Part shown: piece by piece, positions 23,208-32,584 of the stretch
Position numbering within the stretch: position 1 is the stretch's first letter
Layout of the letters: each line of letters opens with the position of its first letter
NCBI GenBank assembly: GCA_003612625.1
Contig: RAZJ01000017.1
Coordinates: 1 to 56,903 of the forward strand
Direction: 5' to 3'
From: a bacterium 1XD42-1
GTDB taxonomy: Bacteria > Bacillota > Clostridia > Oscillospirales > Ruminococcaceae
DNA length: 56,903 nucleotides
Position numbers and translations under genes: made by a program
The notes under the pieces: generated by a model
Seen by the model: the letters and a program-made list of their open reading frames with translations, nothing else
The model's database searches: none
Told to the model about the DNA's origin: nothing

Positions 23208-24662
23208 GTGGGAATTGGCTATGAACACGGCATAACAAGTGAACAAATCGAAACTTCGGTTTCCACGCCGCGCACGGCGGGTTCCGGCATTGTCTTTGTT
23301 GTCGGTACGGCCCCGGTGCATACGGTGGGCGGCACGGTCAACGCGCCTATTATGGCGCTGAATTACAAAGAAGCCGTTACCGCGCTGGGATATAGTGAAA
23401 ACTGGAAAAATTACACGCTTTGCGAAGTCATGTATTCCATTTTGAATCTTTATGGGGCTTCGCCGGTGTTCTTTGTCAATGTGCTGGACCCCGAAAAGCA
23501 CAAAAAGGCGGTTGAAGCGGCGGATTATGAAATTATTGACCGGAAAGCGTCTTTACCGCTGGAGGCAATCGCGGAAACGGTCAAGGTAACAGACGAAACC
23601 GGCGCGACAACCTACACGCCCGAAGAGGATTACGGACTTTTGTACGATGGCGAAAGCCTTGTTTTGGAGCTTTTGGACGGCGGCGCAATCCCGGACGGTA
23701 CGGGAAAGCTCAAAATTGAATTTACAGCGGTGGACCCGTCGAAAGTGTCCGATTCGGACATTATCGGCGGGTTCAATGTTGCCACAAAGAAAACAACCGG
23801 ATTTGAGCTTGTGGACGCGGCCTTTGCAAAATACGGTATTGCGCCGGATTTGATTTTGTGTCCCGGCTGGTCCCACAAACCGGAGGTTGCCGCGATTATG
23901 ACCGCAAAAGCGGAAAATATCAACGGCGTTTTCGAGGGAAAAGCCCTGATTGACATTGACACGGCGGCGGTGCAGCACTACACGGACGCGCCGGAATGGA
24001 AAAAGAAACAGAATATTTTTTCAAAATATCAGATTCTTTTCTATCCTATGGTAAAGCTGGGCGAAAAACTGTTCCACCTTTCCACGCAGGCGGCGGGCCT
24101 TATGGCAAAGGTGGACACGGACAACGGGAATTGCCCGTGCGAAAGCGCCTCCAACAAAAACTTGCAGGCAAACAGCGCGGTTGTAGACAACGGCGCGGAC
24201 GGGGAAGAAGTGCTTCTTGACCCGCAGCAGGCGAACTATTTGAACAGCCAGGGCATTGTAACCACCCTGAATTTTATGGGCGGCTTTGTCCTTTGGGGCA
24301 ATGAAAGCGCCTGCTTCCCCGCAAACACGGATGTAAAGGACTATTTCTATTCCGTTTCCCGCATGTTCGGGTGGGTATCGAACACAATCGTTCTTACCTT
24401 TTGGGGCAAGCTGGACAAAAGGCTTAACCGCCGCCTAATTGACAATATTTGCGACACGATGAACATTTGGCTTAACGGGTTGACAGCCGAAGAGAAGATT
24501 TTGGGCGGGCGTGTCGAGTTTCGGGAGGATGAAAACCCGGATACGTCTTTGATGGCAGGAAAAGCAACTTTCCATGTGTTCCTTACCCCGTGCAGCCCTG
24601 CAAAGCACCTGCATTTCATTCTGGAGTACGACGTGGATTATTTGTCCGCGCTCTTTGAGTAA
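23208..24662 (+). CDS. Contractile tail sheath protein
   Basis: 484 residues from GTG. Starts MGIGYEHGITSEQIETSVST; SGIVFVVGTAPVHTVGGTVN and the C-terminal half (LNRRLIDNICDTMNIWLNGL, GRVEFREDENPDTSLMAGKA) match the P2 FI/Mu-like sheath family. A large central insertion domain (about 120-200) is usual. It marks the phage as contractile-tailed (myovirus morphology). Confidence 0.9.
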   Translation: MGIGYEHGITSEQIETSVSTPRTAGSGIVFVVGTAPVHTVGGTVNAPIMALNYKEAVTALGYSENWKNYTLCEVMYSILNLYGASPVFFVNVLDPEKHKKAVEAADYEIIDRKASLPLEAIAETVKVTDETGATTYTPEEDYGLLYDGESLVLELLDGGAIPDGTGKLKIEFTAVDPSKVSDSDIIGGFNVATKKTTGFELVDAAFAKYGIAPDLILCPGWSHKPEVAAIMTAKAENINGVFEGKALIDIDTAAVQHYTDAPEWKKKQNIFSKYQILFYPMVKLGEKLFHLSTQAAGLMAKVDTDNGNCPCESASNKNLQANSAVVDNGADGEEVLLDPQQANYLNSQGIVTTLNFMGGFVLWGNESACFPANTDVKDYFYSVSRMFGWVSNTIVLTFWGKLDKRLNRRLIDNICDTMNIWLNGLTAEEKILGGRVEFREDENPDTSLMAGKATFHVFLTPCSPAKHLHFILEYDVDYLSALFE

Positions 24663-24677
24663 AGGAGGGAATAGGCA

Positions 24678-25193
24678 TTGAAAGTTGATAACGGCACACT
24701 GAATTTCCGGGTATATGAAGATGCGGTTGTGTTCTATGGCATGGCAGAGGTAGCCTTGCCGGAGGTGAGTTTGCTTGCAGAGGAAGTCAAGGGCGGCGGA
24801 ATCGCCGGGGCTTTCAGCGGCGTTTTTATGGGACATACGGAAGCAATGTCCACAACCTTAAATTTCCGCAGCGTTACCGCAGACGTTACCCGCCTTATGG
24901 AGCCGCGCAACCATCAAATTCAGCTTTTGGCTTCGCAGCAGATGTGGGATTCAGCGGCAGGCGAATTTAAGGAGGTAGCGGTCAAGCACCTTTTGACCGG
25001 GACCCCTTCAAAGTACAACCCCGGCAAATTGGCCCCCGCGTCCCCCACAGAAACCACGGTTGAACTTGCGGTGACATACTTTGCGACGTTCATAGACGGG
25101 GTAAAGAAAATGGAAATTGACCCTATCAACTGCATTTTCTTTATGAACGGGAAAGATTGGCTTGCGCAGACCCGGCGCAATATGGGAATGTAA
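24678..25193 (+). CDS. Tail tube protein (P2 FII family)
   Basis: 171 residues from TTG, after AAAGGAGGGAATAGGCA. It has the P2 FII order: VDNGTLNFRVYEDAVVFYGM at the start, EVSLLAEEVKGGGIAGAFSG, and a C-terminal MEIDPINCIFFMNGKDWLAQ. It polymerises inside the sheath. Confidence 0.88.
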   Translation: MKVDNGTLNFRVYEDAVVFYGMAEVALPEVSLLAEEVKGGGIAGAFSGVFMGHTEAMSTTLNFRSVTADVTRLMEPRNHQIQLLASQQMWDSAAGEFKEVAVKHLLTGTPSKYNPGKLAPASPTETTVELAVTYFATFIDGVKKMEIDPINCIFFMNGKDWLAQTRRNMGM

Positions 25194-25211
25194 CAGATTG
25201 GAGGAAAAACC

Positions 25212-25622
25212 ATGAATGCAGAAATGAACGGCGGCGGGAACGCCGTAGAACTTGCCCCCGGCGCGGTTGTTGAATTGGAGCCGGAAAAGCCCTCTTTGGG
25301 TTCCAGCGTTGCGGGATTGGACGGCGCAAGCGGCGAATACGTCCATAGATTCAAAAAACCGTTTGAATATGAGGGAAAGCGGTATGAAACCCTTTCTTTC
25401 AATTTCAATAAGCTGGTGGGCCGGGATATGACGGCAATCGAGCGGGATATGCAGATGTCCGGTGAAACCGCCTATACCCCGGAAACGTCCCACGCCTACC
25501 AATGCAGGCTTGCGGCGCGGGCCGCGGGGATTATGCCGGACGTGCTGGAGGGTATGCCCCTGGGCGATTTTAACCGGATTACGAATGCGTGCCGCAATTT
25601 TTTATTAAGCACGGGATACTAA
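25212..25622 (+). CDS. Tail assembly chaperone, upstream frame (gpE-like)
   Basis: 136 residues. After a low-complexity start, RFKKPFEYEGKRYETLSFNF and VGRDMTAIERDMQMSGETAY are characteristic of P2 gpE-type chaperones, which coat the tape measure before tube assembly. Near its end the codons AAT TTT TTA contain the slippery heptamer TTTTTTA (25598-25604). A -1 slip would fuse it to the second frame ending at 25801. Confidence 0.85.
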   Translation: MNAEMNGGGNAVELAPGAVVELEPEKPSLGSSVAGLDGASGEYVHRFKKPFEYEGKRYETLSFNFNKLVGRDMTAIERDMQMSGETAYTPETSHAYQCRLAARAAGIMPDVLEGMPLGDFNRITNACRNFLLSTGY

Positions 25623-25801
25623 GGCAAAACCCTGGAAAGTGGTTTATGTCGCAAAGCATAAAACTTGCCCGGTACACAAACACGCCGGTTCCCTTTTATC
25701 TTGATATGACAGCGGCGGAATTGAATCTATGGATTCGGGAATGCAACATTCTGATTGAGGAAGAAAACCGGCGCATTAAGGCGCAGCAAAAGCAATCCTA
25801 A
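25598..25801 (+). CDS. Tail assembly chaperone, -1 frame extension (E+E'-like)
   Basis: Read after a -1 slip at 25598-25604, this frame continues FIKHGILRQNPGKWF and then SQSIKLARYTNTPVPFYLDM and LNLWIRECNILIEEENRRIK. P2 and lambda make their long chaperone form the same way (E+E', G-T). An independent ATG at 25646 exists but has no good ribosome site, so production by frameshifting is the more likely route. Confidence 0.75.
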   Translation, partial: FFIKHGILRQNPGKWFMSQSIKLARYTNTPVPFYLDMTAAELNLWIRECNILIEEENRRIKAQQKQS

Positions 25802-25805
25802 AAGA

Positions 25806-25841
25806 ACAACCGCCCCCCGGCATGGGGGCGGTTGCTCTTTT
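25806..25841 (+). terminator. Hairpin terminator before tape measure gene
   Basis: CAACCGCCCCC and GGGGGCGGTTG flank a short loop, followed by CTCTTTT. It would tune expression between chaperone and tape measure. Confidence 0.65.
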
Positions 25842-25860
25842 GCTATGAGGGGGTGAGGAT

Positions 25861-28800
25861 TTGGCGGCGGGAGCGCAAAAGGTATTTACCCTGCTTTTTC
25901 AGCTTCAGGCACAAATAGGCGGGAATTTCAACAGCAGTTTCACAAGCGCCCAAAACGCGGCCCGAAAACTGCAAAATGAGCTTTCCGGCATTAACGCTTT
26001 GCAAAATAAAATCGGCGGATACCAAAAGCAGGCGGAAGCCCTTGATAAGAACAAAGCGAAACTTGCGGCGTTGACAGAGGAACAAGCGCGTTTGCGGCAG
26101 GCTATGAGCCAAACGGAACAGCCCTCCGAGGCTTTACGGCGTGCCTATGAGCGGAACGCCCGCCAGATTGAGCAAACAAATACCCGCATTCGAGAACAGC
26201 AGGGACAGCTTGAAGAATTGGGAAATGAGTTGCGGGACGCGGGGGTAGATACGGACCGGCTAACAGAGGAAAACGACAGGTTAGCGGACAGTTACAACCG
26301 CGTGCGGCAAAATCAGGAGCGGCTTTCACACCTTGCGGATGCGCAGCAGAAAAACGCCGCGGCGATTTCCCAAACAAAGGCACAGCTTGCCGGGACCATC
26401 GGCACAATTACGGCGGTGGGCGCGGCGATTTATGCGGGGCCGGTGCAGCAGTCCATAAAATTTCAATCGTCTATGGCAAAGGTTGGGACGATTGCGGACG
26501 CAACGGCGGTTCCCCTGAATGCCCTAAAAAAAGATATTGTCAGCCTATCAAATGAAATCGGCGTAAACGCAAACGACATTGCCGAAGATGTGTATAACGC
26601 TATTTCGGCGGGGCAGAAAACAGAAGATGCGGTGGGCTTCGTCGGTCAGGCGGTGAAATTGGCAAAGGGCGGCTTTGCGGAAACCGGGCAGGCGTTGGAC
26701 GTTTTAACAACGATTCTAAACGCTTACGGCAAGGAATCCAGCGAGGCCGGAGCCGTTGCCGATATGCTGATACAGACGCAGAATAAGGGCAAAGTAACCG
26801 TTGCGGAATTGTCCAGCGTCATGGGCAAAATTATTCCTACTGCCAACGCAAACAATGTTGCGTTGGAACAGCTATGCGCCGGATATGCCATTATGACAAG
26901 CCGGGGCATTGCCGCCGCGGAAACTACCACTTACATGAATAGTATGCTGAATGAGCTGGGCAAGACCGGCACAACAGCAGACAAAGCCTTACGCGCAGCG
27001 GCGGGCGGCAGTTTCAAGGATTTAATGGCACAGGGAATGAGCGTTGCGGAAGTCCTTGACATTTTGCAGGCAGAGGCCGCAAAGGGCGGCAAGAGCCTTG
27101 CGGACATGTTCGGCAGCGCGGAGGCCGGGAAAGCCGCCCTAACCTTGATGGCGGACGGCGTAGAAGGCTTTAATTCGCAGGTTGCCGGAATGGTGGACAG
27201 CACGGGCGCGGCGGAATCCGCCTTTAAGAAAATGGCGGAAACCACGGAAGAAAAGATTGCAAAGGCCAAAAACGCCTTAAATAACCTTGCTATCGTGCTG
27301 GGCGATACCTTTTTACCCTATGTTACCACAGGGGCGCAAAAAGTGTCCGAGTTGGTTACAAAATTCAGCACATGGGCGCAGGAAAACCCGGAGCTTTTAA
27401 GTACCATCGTAAAAATTGGCGCGGGAATCGCGGCCTTTGCGGTGGGCGGAAAAGCGGCAAAATTGGGATTTTTAGAGATAAAAGGCGGCGTTTTGTCCGT
27501 TGTAACCGCCTTTTCAAAGCTGAAAGCAATGGGCGGTATTCAGGGCGTTATAGGCAAATTGGGCGGGGTAAAGGGCATTTTCGGCGGAATCGGCGGGAAG
27601 CTCTTGCCCATTATCGGGATTATTACGGCAATCGGGGTTGCTATCAAGCTGATTTCCGGCAACCTTGACGAAGTGCGCGGTTTCATTCAAAAAACCTTTG
27701 GTGATACGGGATTAGCCGTATTTGATAAGGTTTGGGGCGTGATAACCAACATAGGAAACGCAATCAAGGGAGTTTTCAGCGGCGGGAACCTTACCGGCGC
27801 ACGAAATTTCTTTCAAAATACATTTGGCGAAGCGGGCGTTGCGGCTTTTGACGCTATGATAGGCGTTGTAGAACAGTTAAAGGCGGTTTTGCCGGGGCTT
27901 TTGGACCAGTTGGGGCAGATGGCGGCGGCAGTGTTCCCCGCGCTTATGAGCGTGGTTAGCGCCCTGCTGCCCGCAATCGCGCAGATTGCCGGGACCCTGC
28001 TTCCCCCTATTGTTTCGCTTATCGGTCAGCTATTGCCGGTTATCATTGAGATAGCAAACGCAGTTTTGCCCGTTGTTGTGCAGCTTATCCAGACCATAGC
28101 GCCGTTGATAGCGGACATTGTGCAGACGGTTCTTCCGGTGCTGATTGACCTGTTTAATACCTTTATGCCGATAATCACGCAGTTTGTTCTTTCCATCTTG
28201 CCGGTTCTGCAACAGCTTTTGCAGGCGTTGACCCCTGTTATTCAGATTGTGGCGGAGCTTTTCGGCAACGCGCTTGCAACCGCAATCAACAGCGCGAAAG
28301 CGGTTATTGACGGGTTCCTTACCATCCTGCAAGGAATCATTACCTTTGTGACCGGCGTATTTTCGGGGAACTGGAAGCAGGCATGGGAGGGCGTAAAGCA
28401 GATTTTCAGCGGTGTAATGGAATCACTGAAAGCGGTGGTAAAGGCCCCCATTAACTTTATTATCAGCGCAATCAATACCCTTATCGGTGGATTGAACAAG
28501 GTTAAAATTCCTGATTGGGTTCCCGGCGTAGGCGGAAAGGGAATCAATATTCCGCAAATACCAATGCTTGCGAAAGGTTCCCGCAACGCGCCGGATACCT
28601 TCATAGCGGGTGAACGCGGCCCGGAGCTTATCACGAACGGCAAGGGCCGGACAGTGTTCACGGCGTTACAGACGGAACGCATTATGAATAATGCGGGCGC
28701 GGCGCAGCAGGGAGCGGGACAACAGGCGGCGGCGCAGCAGGTAATCATAACCCTTGCGCCCGCGTTGATGGCGGCGCTTGCCGCCGCCCCCGCCGTGAAT

Positions 28801-29037
28801 ACGGTACGCAGCGCGGCGGTTGTGCCGCAGATGCAGGCGGCGGAATTACAGGCCGCGCCGGTCCAGCAGGGCGGGACGGTTTTCAGGTTTGAGAGCGCCC
28901 CGGTATTCCATGTATCGGGCGGGGACCCGGAGGACATAGACCAAAAATTCAGGCAATATCATGATGAAACCATGCAGGACGTAGAAGAAATGTTGCGGCA
29001 GAAAGAGGCGGACGAAAGGCGGGGACGGTATGAGTAA
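25861..29037 (+). CDS. Tape measure protein
   Basis: 1058 residues from TTG. N-terminal coiled coil (about 30-165), then the TP901-type core (FQSSMAKVGTIADATAVPLN, IGVNANDIAEDVYNAISAGQ, MNSMLNELGKTGTTADKALR). The central part is hydrophobic with several membrane-like stretches (residues about 680-830). The C-terminus has IAGERGPELITNGKGRTVF. Its length sets tail length: about 1060 residues corresponds to a tail of roughly 150 nm by the usual rule. It may also insert into the host membrane during DNA entry. Confidence 0.92.
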   Translation: MAAGAQKVFTLLFQLQAQIGGNFNSSFTSAQNAARKLQNELSGINALQNKIGGYQKQAEALDKNKAKLAALTEEQARLRQAMSQTEQPSEALRRAYERNARQIEQTNTRIREQQGQLEELGNELRDAGVDTDRLTEENDRLADSYNRVRQNQERLSHLADAQQKNAAAISQTKAQLAGTIGTITAVGAAIYAGPVQQSIKFQSSMAKVGTIADATAVPLNALKKDIVSLSNEIGVNANDIAEDVYNAISAGQKTEDAVGFVGQAVKLAKGGFAETGQALDVLTTILNAYGKESSEAGAVADMLIQTQNKGKVTVAELSSVMGKIIPTANANNVALEQLCAGYAIMTSRGIAAAETTTYMNSMLNELGKTGTTADKALRAAAGGSFKDLMAQGMSVAEVLDILQAEAAKGGKSLADMFGSAEAGKAALTLMADGVEGFNSQVAGMVDSTGAAESAFKKMAETTEEKIAKAKNALNNLAIVLGDTFLPYVTTGAQKVSELVTKFSTWAQENPELLSTIVKIGAGIAAFAVGGKAAKLGFLEIKGGVLSVVTAFSKLKAMGGIQGVIGKLGGVKGIFGGIGGKLLPIIGIITAIGVAIKLISGNLDEVRGFIQKTFGDTGLAVFDKVWGVITNIGNAIKGVFSGGNLTGARNFFQNTFGEAGVAAFDAMIGVVEQLKAVLPGLLDQLGQMAAAVFPALMSVVSALLPAIAQIAGTLLPPIVSLIGQLLPVIIEIANAVLPVVVQLIQTIAPLIADIVQTVLPVLIDLFNTFMPIITQFVLSILPVLQQLLQALTPVIQIVAELFGNALATAINSAKAVIDGFLTILQGIITFVTGVFSGNWKQAWEGVKQIFSGVMESLKAVVKAPINFIISAINTLIGGLNKVKIPDWVPGVGGKGINIPQIPMLAKGSRNAPDTFIAGERGPELITNGKGRTVFTALQTERIMNNAGAAQQGAGQQAAAQQVIITLAPALMAALAAAPAVNTVRSAAVVPQMQAAELQAAPVQQGGTVFRFESAPVFHVSGGDPEDIDQKFRQYHDETMQDVEEMLRQKEADERRGRYE

Positions 29038-29245
29038 CACATATAGGACCATATCGGGGGATATGTGGGATTCAATCGCGTTTAAGGCTTTGGGAAGCGA
29101 AAGCTATACCGACAGGCTGATAAAGGCGAATTTGCAGTATCGGGAAACCGTCATTTTCCCCGCGGGGGTGGTATTGAGGCTTCCGGCAATAGAGCCGGAA
29201 GCCTTCGCCACTTTGCCGCCCTGGAAGGAGGCGGGCAATGAGTAG
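29030..29245 (+). CDS. Tail protein X (P2 gpX-like, LysM)
   Basis: 71 residues, overlapping the tape measure end. YRTISGDMWDSIAFKALGSE and LIKANLQYRETVIFPAGVVL form a LysM-like fold with the WDSIA hallmark of P2 gpX. It sits at the base of the tail and may contact peptidoglycan. Confidence 0.85.
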   Translation: MSNTYRTISGDMWDSIAFKALGSESYTDRLIKANLQYRETVIFPAGVVLRLPAIEPEAFATLPPWKEAGNE

Positions 29246-30275
29246 CAGCAGCACGGCACGCCGCACGGAAATTATAATCTATTTTGCGGGGGTGGATATT
29301 TCGCAGAGTATCCGCCCGTATCTGCTTACCATGACGTATACCGATAACGAAGAAGATAAACACGATGATTTGCAGATAACCCTTGACGATAGGGATAGAA
29401 CATGGGTGCGGTGGCTGGATGAAAAGGGCAGCGCAAAAGGCGAAAAAATCCGCGCCGTCATTATTCAAAAGAACTGGAACGGGACCGGCAAAGACCGGAA
29501 ATTAGATTGCGGGGTTTTCGAGCTTGACAGTATCGACTTCAGCGGCCCGCCCGGAAAGGTGAGCATAAAAGCAACGTCTATCCCCTATTCGTCTACTATG
29601 CGTTTGCAGATAAAAACAAAGGCATGGGAAAACGTGAAATTGTCCGCGATTGCGAACGATTTAGCGGGACAAAACGGAATGCAATGTATGTATGAATCCT
29701 CCTATGACCCCCTGTATACGCGCAAAGAGCAGGTAAAGAAAACGGATCTTGTCTTTCTGCAAGAGCTTTGCAAAAGCGCGGGGATTTCGTTAAAAGTAAC
29801 GTCAAATACCGTTGTTCTGTTCGATGCGGCGGAATATGAGCAGAAGCCCCCGGTTTATACGGTCAGTTACGGGAAATCGGATATTATCCGGTACAGTTTC
29901 GGCACAAGCTACACGGACACGGCCTATTCAAGCTGTCATGTTGTCTATGAGGACCCGCAGACAGGGAACAAAATAGAGGGCGAATATAAACAGCCGGGAG
30001 AGGGCAGCGGGCAGGTTTTGGAGGTAAACGAGCGGGTAACAAGCGCCGCCGAAGCAAAAGAGCTTGCAAAAAAACGGTTGCGGCAGAAAAACAAGGGGGA
30101 AGTCAAAGCGGAATTTACCCTTGTAGGGAATGTCGGGCTTGTGGCAGGCTTAACGGTGCAGGTGGAGGGATACGGCCTTTTTGATGGGAAATACATCATT
30201 GAGAGCGCAACCCATAATCCAACGGGCGGTTATACCACAGGGCTAAAATTGCGCCGGGTGCTGGAGGGGTATTGA
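29238..30275 (+). CDS. Baseplate hub protein (P2 gpD family)
   Basis: 345 residues, coupled to gpX. The gpD family (named late control D) forms the baseplate hub. Seen here: IIYFAGVDISQSIRPYLLTM near the start, TYTDNEEDKHDDLQITLDDR, and the C-terminal HNPTGGYTTGLKLRRVL. Confidence 0.85.
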   Translation: MSSSSTARRTEIIIYFAGVDISQSIRPYLLTMTYTDNEEDKHDDLQITLDDRDRTWVRWLDEKGSAKGEKIRAVIIQKNWNGTGKDRKLDCGVFELDSIDFSGPPGKVSIKATSIPYSSTMRLQIKTKAWENVKLSAIANDLAGQNGMQCMYESSYDPLYTRKEQVKKTDLVFLQELCKSAGISLKVTSNTVVLFDAAEYEQKPPVYTVSYGKSDIIRYSFGTSYTDTAYSSCHVVYEDPQTGNKIEGEYKQPGEGSGQVLEVNERVTSAAEAKELAKKRLRQKNKGEVKAEFTLVGNVGLVAGLTVQVEGYGLFDGKYIIESATHNPTGGYTTGLKLRRVLEGY

Positions 30276-30736
30276 TGGCGGAATCTGAAATCATGGAGGC
30301 CAAAAAGCAAATTGCCGTTTTGAAAGAGATTGTCCGCATTGGTACGGTTTCTTCCGTGGATAAGGACAAGCGGACGGCCCGCGTTATTTTCCACGATAAA
30401 GACGAATTGCCTTCCGGGGAATTGAAAGTGCTGCAAAATCAGCCGCTTATAACCGTGGAAAAGTGGGTTGACGGCGAAAAATGGAACTATGATGCAAAGT
30501 ATGCTTCCATTGACCGCGAATTAGGGTTAGGGGAAAGCTACACAAAAGCGGCCCCGGACGTTATCACGGTGGAGAAAGCCATAGACTATAAATGCCCGCT
30601 GCATGGCGTGGATGAAACGAAAACCCATAAACACGTTATGACGGTTTACCCGTGGCTTCCCTATATCGGGCAATTTGTGCTTTGTCTGTATCTGCCTAAC
30701 GGGGAATCAGACGGCTTTGTATTGGGGGGAATCTAA
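30275..30736 (+). CDS. Baseplate spike protein (gpV-like)
   Basis: 153 residues from ATG at 30275, overlapping the hub stop. An N-terminal OB-like fold (VRIGTVSSVDKDKRTARVIF, VLQNQPLITVEKW) is as in P2 gpV/phage Mu gp45. A C-terminal segment has CPLHGVDETKTHKH, a His/Cys cluster that may bind metal at the spike tip. It pierces the cell envelope. Confidence 0.75.
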   Translation: MAESEIMEAKKQIAVLKEIVRIGTVSSVDKDKRTARVIFHDKDELPSGELKVLQNQPLITVEKWVDGEKWNYDAKYASIDRELGLGESYTKAAPDVITVEKAIDYKCPLHGVDETKTHKHVMTVYPWLPYIGQFVLCLYLPNGESDGFVLGGI

Positions 30737-30739
30737 AAA

Positions 30740-31141
30740 ATGGCAGTTGTCGGAACATGGGGTGATATAGTATTCAGCGTTTCACGGCGGCAGATAAAGA
30801 CCTTTGACGGGCTGAAATGGGACAGCGGCGCAAGGTATTCCACGCATGACCGACATTTGAAAGAGCCGCTTTTGGAGTTTACCGGAACAGAGGTTGAAAG
30901 CATGTCTTTCACAATGTTTTTTTCCGCCTATTTGGGGGTAAATCCCATTCAGGAAGTTTCAAAGTTGTTAAAGGCTATGCGGCGGGGAGAGGTTCACAGG
31001 CTGATTATAGGCCCGAAAGCATACGGCACGGGGAAATGGGTAATTACAAAGCTGTCTAATTCGCTGGAACGGACAGACGGGCGGGGGAACATAATCGCCG
31101 CGAAAGTCAGCGTTACCATGAAATCATATTCAGGCAGATAG
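30740..31141 (+). CDS. Tail protein gpU-like
   Basis: 133 residues. Starts MAVVGTWGDIVFSVSRRQIK and has HLKEPLLEFTGTEVESMSFT and AKVSVTMKSY at the end, matching P2 gpU, a tail completion/baseplate protein. Confidence 0.8.
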   Translation: MAVVGTWGDIVFSVSRRQIKTFDGLKWDSGARYSTHDRHLKEPLLEFTGTEVESMSFTMFFSAYLGVNPIQEVSKLLKAMRRGEVHRLIIGPKAYGTGKWVITKLSNSLERTDGRGNIIAAKVSVTMKSYSGR

Positions 31142-31152
31142 GAGGGGGCGCG

Positions 31153-31476
31153 GTGGCCTACATCGTAACAGCCAATACGGGCGGAAAGATAAACCTTGCG
31201 CCGGAAACGCGGGAGGAAGAAATCCTGCAAAACGTCAGGTTCCTTCTTTCAACCCCTAAATTTACGGTTCCGCTTGACCGGGACTTCGGGCTTTCGCAGC
31301 GGTTTATAGATAAGCCGTTGCCGGTTGCGGAATCCCTGTTTCGGGCTGAAATACTGGACGCGATAGAAAAATACGAGCCGCGGGTAGAAGTGGAAAACGT
31401 AACCTTTGAACAGGGGGACACGCCGGGAATGCTGATACCGCGGGTGGAGGTGAACATACTTGACGATGCAGAATAG
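31153..31476 (+). CDS. Baseplate wedge protein (gp25/gpW family)
   Basis: 107 residues from GTG. EEEILQNVRFLLSTPKFTVP, then LDRDFGLS and LDAIEKYEPRVEVENVTFEQ match the T4 gp25/P2 gpW lysozyme-like baseplate fold, which has no active site. Start of sheath polymerisation depends on it in related phages. Confidence 0.88.
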   Translation: MAYIVTANTGGKINLAPETREEEILQNVRFLLSTPKFTVPLDRDFGLSQRFIDKPLPVAESLFRAEILDAIEKYEPRVEVENVTFEQGDTPGMLIPRVEVNILDDAE

Positions 31477-32584
31477 AGGATACCCGGAAATCAGTTTTGT
31501 AAACACCGACACGGACACGCTTGTAAACGCCCTTGTAAAATCCTATGAGAAATTCACGGGGCGGACCTTATACCCCGCAGACCCCGCGCAAAAATTCATT
31601 CTTTGGATTGCGGATATAATCATACAGGAGCGGATTTTAATTGATGAATCCGCGAAGCAGAACGTCCCGCGGTATGCGCAGGGCGTTTATTTGGATTCAT
31701 TGGCGGAAATTTTCAAGGATGCTTACCGCCTGCAACCGCAGGCCGCAGCAACTACTTTCCGCTTCTACCTTTCAACCGCCTTGCCCTATCAGCATTTAAT
31801 CCCCATAGGGACGCGGGTTGCGGTTGGGAATATCGTCTTTGAAACAACGGAAACCCTTTACATTGACGCGGGGAAAACGTCCGGGGACGTTCCGGCAATC
31901 TGTCAACAGGTGGGCGAAACCGGAAACGGGTTTGTTCCGGGGCAGATTACGCAGCTTGTGGACGTGTTCCCATACTATGACCGGGTAGAAAATATCACGG
32001 TCAGCGCGGGCGGCGCGGAGCGGGAAACGGACAGCGCCTTTTATGAGCGTATGCGGGAAAGTATGGAAAGTTTTTCAACCGCGGGGCCGTCCGGGGCTTA
32101 TATCTACCATGCAAAGACGGCTTCCCCGCTGGTTGCGGACGTGGCGGCGCTTTCCCCTACACCCGGATTTGCGGACATACGGGTATTGTTGCGGGATGGC
32201 GAATTGCCGCCCGAAGAAGTGCTTCAGGAAGTACAGGCGCAGCTTTCGGCGGAAAAGGTGCGGCCCCTATGCGATTTCGTGCAGGTTTCCGCGCCGGATA
32301 CCGTGCCGCTGAATATCGACGCAACCTATTATATCCCGAAACCGAGCCAAAACAGCGCGGCGGTGATTACGGCGGACGTGGAAAAGGCGGTACAGGATTA
32401 TATCAGATGGCAGACCGAAAAAATGGGGCGGGATATAAACCCGTCCGTGCTTGTGTCCTACATGATGAAAACCGGGATAAAGCGCGTGGAGGTACGCCAG
32501 CCGGAATATACCGTAGTCCCGGAAAGTGAGGTTGCCGCGCTGAATCAGTGCAATGTATCGAGCGGGGGCATAGAGGATGAATAA
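31460..32584 (+). CDS. Baseplate protein gpJ
   Basis: 374 residues. FVNTDTDTLVNALVKSYEKF, LDSLAEIFKDAYRLQPQAAA, GNGFVPGQITQLVDVFPYYD and AGPSGAYIYHAKTASPLVAD are typical of P2 gpJ/T4 gp6-like baseplate arms. Overlaps both neighbours by short distances. Confidence 0.9.
   Translation: MTMQNRGYPEISFVNTDTDTLVNALVKSYEKFTGRTLYPADPAQKFILWIADIIIQERILIDESAKQNVPRYAQGVYLDSLAEIFKDAYRLQPQAAATTFRFYLSTALPYQHLIPIGTRVAVGNIVFETTETLYIDAGKTSGDVPAICQQVGETGNGFVPGQITQLVDVFPYYDRVENITVSAGGAERETDSAFYERMRESMESFSTAGPSGAYIYHAKTASPLVADVAALSPTPGFADIRVLLRDGELPPEEVLQEVQAQLSAEKVRPLCDFVQVSAPDTVPLNIDATYYIPKPSQNSAAVITADVEKAVQDYIRWQTEKMGRDINPSVLVSYMMKTGIKRVEVRQPEYTVVPESEVAALNQCNVSSGGIEDE

Noticed and set aside
25646..25801. Independent 51-residue gene after the chaperone
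   Set aside because: No clear ribosome site; the in-phase slippery heptamer makes it the -1 extension of the chaperone.
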